Shown here piece after piece: positions 59,533 to 64,000 of a stretch of DNA of 64,000 bases. Numbering within the stretch: position 1 is the stretch's first letter; the number at the start of each line of letters is the position of its first letter. The stretch is taken from the NCBI GenBank assembly GCA_019918135.1, contig WBZZ01005712.1:22501-86500 (forward strand), written 5' to 3'. The translations under genes and the position numbers were made by a program. This DNA comes from Paulinella micropora. Its lineage: Eukaryota; Cercozoa; Imbricatea; Euglyphida; Paulinellidae. The notes below the pieces were generated by a model that searched no databases, was not told the DNA's origin, and worked only from the letters and a program-made list of their open reading frames with translations.

Positions 59533-60042
59533 ATGACTGACCTGTCAACCAAACAGGACTACTTAAATGAAATTGACAAATGGAACCTTGACATTGAAAT
59601 TAAGAAACCCACGATTAAATGGACTAAGCCTGACATTGTTTCTTTCTATGAACAATACAAACACCGCGACGACAATGTGAAAGTAGTTATTCCATTGGAG
59701 GCTACACTAGCAAAAATTATAATGGAGGAACCAAGCACACCATTTAAGAAAACAGATCTTGTTGTGAGAGAGACTGGAATTACCGAAATAAATGCTAATG
59801 TTGGCGAAGAAATAGCGAATGTTACATGTACAGAAGAAGGATGTATATTAAAGAAAGATGTTGTTCTTCAATATGGAAAATATGCACACAAAAACATTGA
59901 AGATGTAGCCAAGATTGATAAACCATACCTTGAATGGTTAGTTCAACAGCAGTGGTGCCAAAATGTGGATGCCATAAAAAAATTATTTAAATCATTGATA
60001 TTTTATTCAATTAATTTTTTTTGCTTTATCGGTCTTCTATGA
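59533..60042 (+). CDS. SAP-like plus ExoX-C-like protein
   Basis: 169 residues in this frame. The N-terminus (YLNEIDKWNL, TKPDIVSFYEQYKH) and the ETGITEINANVGEEIA segment match the element 1 protein at 27152-27820. The end has LQYGKYAHKNIEDVAKIDKP and YLEWLVQQQW, the ExoX-C-like module also seen in 59205-59492. The final ~16 residues after LFKSL are hydrophobic and overlap the end of the convergent gene, so the natural stop may have been lost. The shared N-terminal part with a swapped C-terminal part shows modular evolution between the two viruses. Confidence 0.6.
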   Translation: MTDLSTKQDYLNEIDKWNLDIEIKKPTIKWTKPDIVSFYEQYKHRDDNVKVVIPLEATLAKIIMEEPSTPFKKTDLVVRETGITEINANVGEEIANVTCTEEGCILKKDVVLQYGKYAHKNIEDVAKIDKPYLEWLVQQQWCQNVDAIKKLFKSLIFYSINFFCFIGLL

Positions 60043-61277
60043 AGTTAGCGATAACATTAACATTTGAACCATTATTGGCAGTTCCAACGGATTTCTGTGT
60101 AAAAGTCAATACATCACTAGGAGACAGATATATATCATAATTTCTAAGATTTATTTGTTGAGTTGATTGAGAATTTACATAAAGTTTAAAAATTGTTGTT
60201 CCGTTGGCAACGACACTCGCCTTTGTATCAGTATCTACAATTGAATACTTAGTATCAACATCTGCAAAACCCGCTCCAGTTAGTGTTCCATTTAATACCA
60301 TTCTTACTACACACGCCTTACTATCTTCATTCGTAATACTTATCAAAGTTCGATAAACATTTGAATAATTTGTTAAATTAGCACCGCCCGCATCAAATAC
60401 CGCTTTATTCCTGATACTAATAATAGGGCTTTCAGTTGTGTTTGCTGCTTTACTTCCTTCCACTTCGTTTGTTATACTTGTGTTTATTGTATTACTTCCT
60501 TCAATAAATAATCCAACACTTGCTGTTTTAAGAGTTTGAATTCCGATAGCAGCATCATTTCTCATTAGTGCGGTAAATGGTAAAGTAGTGTTTCTTAGAC
60601 TTACACCTGTGTTGGCATTCGCATACTTAATAGTATGGACTAATTGAAATTCTCCTGTCGTGGGATTTTCAATAGAAAACCTTATAGCACCAAAGCCTAA
60701 ATATTGAAATTGAATTTGGAATACATTTCCTTTACTCCAATCAATAACAGGCATATCTTTTGTTCCATCGCATGGGTCATCCCAGTTTGCTTGTTGAATA
60801 AAAGTTGTAGCCCCTCCTTCTTTTGGCTTGTAGAATACGCATCCCGACATTAGTTTTATAAAAATAAAAACCATTTGAAAAATCACTTTCACTAATTCCT
60901 ACACACGAATAATAGGCTTTTGTGTCATCAGTTGTCCATATAGCAGTGAAGCGACCGACAACTCCCATACCCGTCCGATATTTTATTCTTCTTTTACTTG
61001 TTAGGATAGCATTTGCCGTGTTATCTGCTTGAGTTTTTAATTCTGCCATATTATTCAAAAATGACACAGAAGATTTTGTCTCTGTTTTAGTCCATACCCT
61101 TGTATTAATAGTGTATGGAAAGATTTCCTGAACAACTGGAGTTAATTGTCCAACTAGTGTTTCTCCAAAAGCAGTTTTCATATCATCAGTTTTAATACCA
61201 CCATCATATCCGACCCTGATGTTTAAAAAATCTCCGTCTGGATTTTGTGCGATCAAGTTTCTCTGGTGTGTAGTCAT
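60026..61277 (-). pseudogene. Putative virion spike protein, frame-broken
   Basis: The frame 61277-60777 gives the N-terminal ~150 residues (GQLTPVVQEIFPYTINTRVW, YRTGMGVVGRFTAIW), and the frame 60892-60026 gives the rest (FQIQFQYLGFGAIRFSIENP, INLRNYDIYLSPSDVLTF). They overlap around 60780-60890, and a frame change there breaks the gene. The whole corresponds to 42259-43494 of element 1, but the N-terminus here starts MTTHQRNLIAQNPDG and lacks the MN-x-FG-x-S peptide. Beta-rich composition suggests a capsid-exterior protein. Confidence 0.6.
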
Positions 61278-61369
61278 TGTTTTTGTTTTTGACTACCTCA
61301 AAAACAAATGTGTTATATTGAATGAAAAAAAATAAATCTAAATTTTTTAAAAAATTTTGTTTTGGCAGT

Positions 61370-62824
61370 TTATGAAATGGAAATTATATTTGCCTTAACC
61401 TGAACCTCCCGCTGAGTGATTGCTACACTTACATGCTGATGAGCATTATTCTGTGTAGTGGTAATGAACTCCCATCGTCTCTCATTGGAAAGGTCAAGCC
61501 CACTAACTTCATTTTGGTCTTTGCTCCACAGCGGGCGGGTATTATCCCAAGTATCAACCCAGAACCAGTTGTATTGATACACATTTGAATTCATCAAAAC
61601 AGAACCTTCAAGTTTAGGTTTCAAGCACATATAATCTTCAAAACTAGCGGGAAATATTTCAAATTCCTGAAGTCGTGCCCCGTCAAGTGTGATGTGAAAA
61701 CTGGTAGTCTTAGCGTTTGCTCTGTTATCAATATCATAAGCGGTATTCTTGTTTTCGGTGTTGTTAAAGAGTGTGTGATAAATTTTCTTCAACCTTTTAC
61801 CATGCCCCCTATCAAAGCGGAGAATAATGTTTTGTGTAGTTGATTGAGCAATGGAATTTTTATAAACATAAGGATAATCAATATTAAAACTCATACCTTC
61901 AGCACTCGCCACCTTTTGTTGAATTGATTGAATGACATCGGGATTAGTCTCTACAGCAAGGAACAAGTTGAGATTAGAAACACTTACATTACCAGCGGCA
62001 GCAACAACCGCTCCGCCAGCAATTGATAGGGTCATTGTTGTAATAATAGATTTTAGGGGTCTGTTGCCACACAATCCGCATGTTCAAAATCTCTGGAAAC
62101 ATAATAGTCTTATCTAGTGCGAAAATAGTAGTGTAAAGCATACCCAGATTTATCTTAACACTGATAGAAGGCTCAGCGGAAGTAATAGAACCGCCAGAGA
62201 AATACTTAGGCTCGTTGTAAGCGACATTGACGACAGAGAGTTGCCCGCGATACAGACATCATTATGGCGACGGGTATTAACAACAGGTTCACCAAACATA
62301 GCCTTAACACTTGCGGCAATATCATTACCAGCATCAGTCATTGTTGTTCTAAAAGTCTCCTTTACTATTTGTGAAGTTGAGATATTAATCTTACTATCTA
62401 CATTACACTTTTGAAGCATACATCCCGCACCACTTCCATTATCGTGGTTTTCAAGTGTCAGAAAGTCCTTCATAGAAGTTTCGGCCTTCCAAATAATCTT
62501 TGTAAAATTACCAACTTCATTTACATCGCACAGATAAACACCGCTACGGGTTTGAAGTTGAATTTGTCTAATAGGAGCCAGACAATCCATATAGCATTTG
62601 TTATAGTTCGCTGCAATTGCTGGTGGGGCATAAGTAAAACTCAAGACGGAGCGGGCTAAGTTAAATGGCCTGCTGATAAGGTCAAAGTTGTTTTCTTGTC
62701 CTCCTGCGGTAGTAACAGTAATAGCTCCCGCACCTTCTCGCGGAGTTAGTTTATTCAAACGATACGAAGCACTGATGTAGTCGGTTCTGGAAAAGTCTAG
62801 TTCGCCTCCTGGTTGAGTCGGCAT
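61370..62824 (-). pseudogene. Major capsid protein of a second lineage, frame-broken
   Basis: The N-terminal frame (62824 to about 62210) has LISRPFNLARSVLSFTYAPP and a YMDCLAPIRQIQLQTRSGVY stretch. The C-terminal frame (about 62090-61370) has VSNLNLFLAVETNPDVIQSI, a GHGKRLKKIYHTLF segment and YQYNWFWVDTWD. The two are joined by one or more frame changes between about 62080 and 62220. Position between spike and penton genes and the beta-rich pattern fit a double jelly-roll capsid protein, of a type different from element 1. It is non-functional as it stands. Confidence 0.65.
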
Positions 62825-62909
62825 TTTGTTTTTTTTTGAAGTAGTGTAAATTAACTAATTCACCAGAATATATTTATAGAAAAAATAAATAATTATAAAA
62901 TTAAATTAA

Positions 62910-63722
62910 TTACCTAGATTTTAACAAATTAAAAAATGATGTAAATAAATTAAAATAATTAGTCTCTCTGTAAATTAATAATGTCATTACAATACCTAAC
63001 CCATTAAGATTAATCGCTTGGTCGTTTTCGTCTGTAAGATAAAACCGATACACATTATTTGAACTGGTGGATAATTTCTTACCATACTCAGACCAACTTC
63101 CGTCGTATATAACGGCTCCAAATGGAATTTCGTTGGCTGTGTATATTTCTTGTAGCACATGATTATCTCCTTCACCAACTAAGTCCGATTGAAGATACAG
63201 AGTTTTTTCGCCAGTTAAAATAATCACATTTGGCGATTTAATAAAATCATTAGTAAAGAAATATGTTGAATTTCTATCAAAACCCATAACCTCGTGAATA
63301 CGGGTATCTGTATCAAATATAAACCGCGGTTGAATACCTCCGTTATTTGAAACACTGAATCTTAATTTACCATCCTCTGGGTCTATGTTGGTATTATTAC
63401 TGGATACAACATAAGTATAATTATTTGGGCTGTCCGCGGTTAGCACCTCCGACAACTTATTTTTTATTTTGTTCATTGTGTAGTTTCCATCAGGTATCGT
63501 AATTAAAGCCTCATACCCGTCTTCGCTGAGTGTAAAAGTATTATATGGTGAAGCCACAGAGTAATACGACTTTGGAACATAGATATGAAGAATTTTACAA
63601 TGTCTGGGATTGTCTAGTGATTTTAAGTTTAATTCGTGTGTAAAGTCGCTGTCTGTGCCAGTTATCCTATTTTTACTATTTATGTAATAGATACCACTCG
63701 CACGGCCTCCCTTATACTCCAT
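62910..63722 (-). CDS. Minor capsid (penton) protein
   Basis: 270 residues and intact. It starts MEYKGGRASGIYYINSKNR, followed by DFTHELNLKSLDNPRHCKIL, a central KNKLSEVLTADSPNNYTYVV region, HEVMGFDRNSTYFF and TLYLQSDLVGEGDNHVLQEI. The mix of a ligand-like N-terminus, an I-x-x-x-MGF block and an L-x-S-DLV block is that of penton proteins of polinton-like viruses. The end (YFNLFTSFFNLLKSR) is hydrophobic. It corresponds in size and place to 40435-41232. Confidence 0.65.
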   Translation of the reverse strand: MEYKGGRASGIYYINSKNRITGTDSDFTHELNLKSLDNPRHCKILHIYVPKSYYSVASPYNTFTLSEDGYEALITIPDGNYTMNKIKNKLSEVLTADSPNNYTYVVSSNNTNIDPEDGKLRFSVSNNGGIQPRFIFDTDTRIHEVMGFDRNSTYFFTNDFIKSPNVIILTGEKTLYLQSDLVGEGDNHVLQEIYTANEIPFGAVIYDGSWSEYGKKLSTSSNNVYRFYLTDENDQAINLNGLGIVMTLLIYRETNYFNLFTSFFNLLKSR

Positions 63723-63842
63723 GATATTTAGAATTGCGCTTCGTGCTCCGCACTCTCGCTTATTCTAAACATCGTTTTTTTCTTTTTCAAAAAAATTAAT
63801 GCTTATTGTAATCCTTAAAAGTGCGTAGTCTGAAACAAAATA

Positions 63843-64000
63843 TCAAATGTATGTATCAAAATTACCATACCCATTCTGTGCTTTTAATTTCTCCGCTTCT
63901 TCTTCTTTTAAGTCTGTATAGCCACTAGAAACTTAAATCGGTTGCCTTTCGCCCGCTCCATTAAAAACCTCATACTATGCCATCCGCATGTGTCGCTTGT
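63843..64000 (-). pseudogene. End of an adenain-like cysteine protease, cut by the window edge
   Basis: On the minus strand the window edge reads SDTCGWHSMRFLMERAKG, like the catalytic Cys helix of the Ulp1/adenain maturation proteases of polinton-like viruses (D-x-x-x-CG-x-H/W). The frame stops at 63908. A second frame carries a plausible natural C-terminus (YTDLKEEEAEKLKAQNGYG) to a stop at 63843, so a frame change lies near 63925-63940. The catalytic His and Asp would be outside the window. The enzyme family cleaves capsid proteins during maturation. Confidence 0.55.

Larger units (their letters stand above)
54380..64000. mobile_element. Element 2: decayed polinton-like virus, continues past the window
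   Basis: From about 54.4 kb composition becomes AT-rich, intron-free and dense with short viral-type genes. It holds a family B polymerase, ExoX-C-like proteins, spike homolog, major capsid, penton and protease end. Several genes are broken more than once. The left boundary is placed at the hairpin near 54376-54424 without proof; no terminal repeat partner can be seen because the right end is outside. It differs from element 1 in replicase and capsid lineage but shares two protein families with it. Confidence 0.8.

Overview
The window is nuclear DNA of a eukaryote, most likely a protist. The host parts carry spliceosomal-type exon boundaries, long microsatellites, a broken non-LTR retrotransposon, interstitial TTAGGG telomere repeats and multi-exon genes. 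I cannot name the species from the sequence. Two integrated polinton-like/virophage-like DNA viruses take up more than half of the window, and a third block (about 10.0-16.0 kb) looks like another kind of endogenous viral or parasitic element.

Layout. 1-4.9 kb: repeats, plus a fossil of a viral tyrosine recombinase next to a ~380-bp imperfect palindrome (618-1324). 4.9-7.3 kb: decayed LINE on the minus strand. 7.7-8.5 kb: end of a leucine-rich-repeat gene with one repeat per 84-nt exon. 8.6-9.5 kb: CTT/CGTCTT satellite. 10.08-16.0 kb: compact, intron-free, purine-rich cluster whose units begin with the same 10-mer, CTACGTTAGG, just upstream of an ATG. 16.3-17.6 kb: Cys/His-repeat gene (minus). 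18.1-20.6 kb: subtelomere-like duplicated blocks with TTAGGG arrays. 20.9-21.8 kb: exons of a possible SET-domain gene (minus).

Element 1 (21845-47032, 25.2 kb) is nearly complete. It has 1.83-kb terminal inverted repeats, and the outermost 414 bp of each is itself a palindrome with 185-bp arms. Inside are a TVpol-like polymerase/SF3 helicase, a packaging ATPase, major capsid and penton proteins, a large protein with a phospholipase A2-like motif, a phage-type fibre ending in an S74-like chaperone domain, three GIY-YIG/zinc-finger proteins, and a tyrosine recombinase whose catalytic region resembles protelomerases (telomere resolvases). Palindromic ends plus a protelomerase-like enzyme suggest a virus with covalently closed hairpin telomeres that integrates into (AT)n tracts. 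The fossil at 618-1324 has the same arrangement.

47.0-54.4 kb returns to host DNA: minus-strand exons of a ZZ-type zinc finger protein, a DOT1-like methyltransferase and low-complexity nuclear-type segments, separated by introns full of microsatellites and a GCGCTCGCGG repeat family. Element 2 (about 54.4 kb to beyond the window end) is a different and more decayed virus. It has a broken protein-primed-type family B DNA polymerase, ExoX-C-like small proteins, a broken major capsid gene, a penton protein and, at the edge, the end of an adenain-like protease. It shares two gene families with element 1 but has a different replicase and capsid type. Single-base frame breaks recur in both elements; some may be assembly errors, but their density in element 2 points to real decay.
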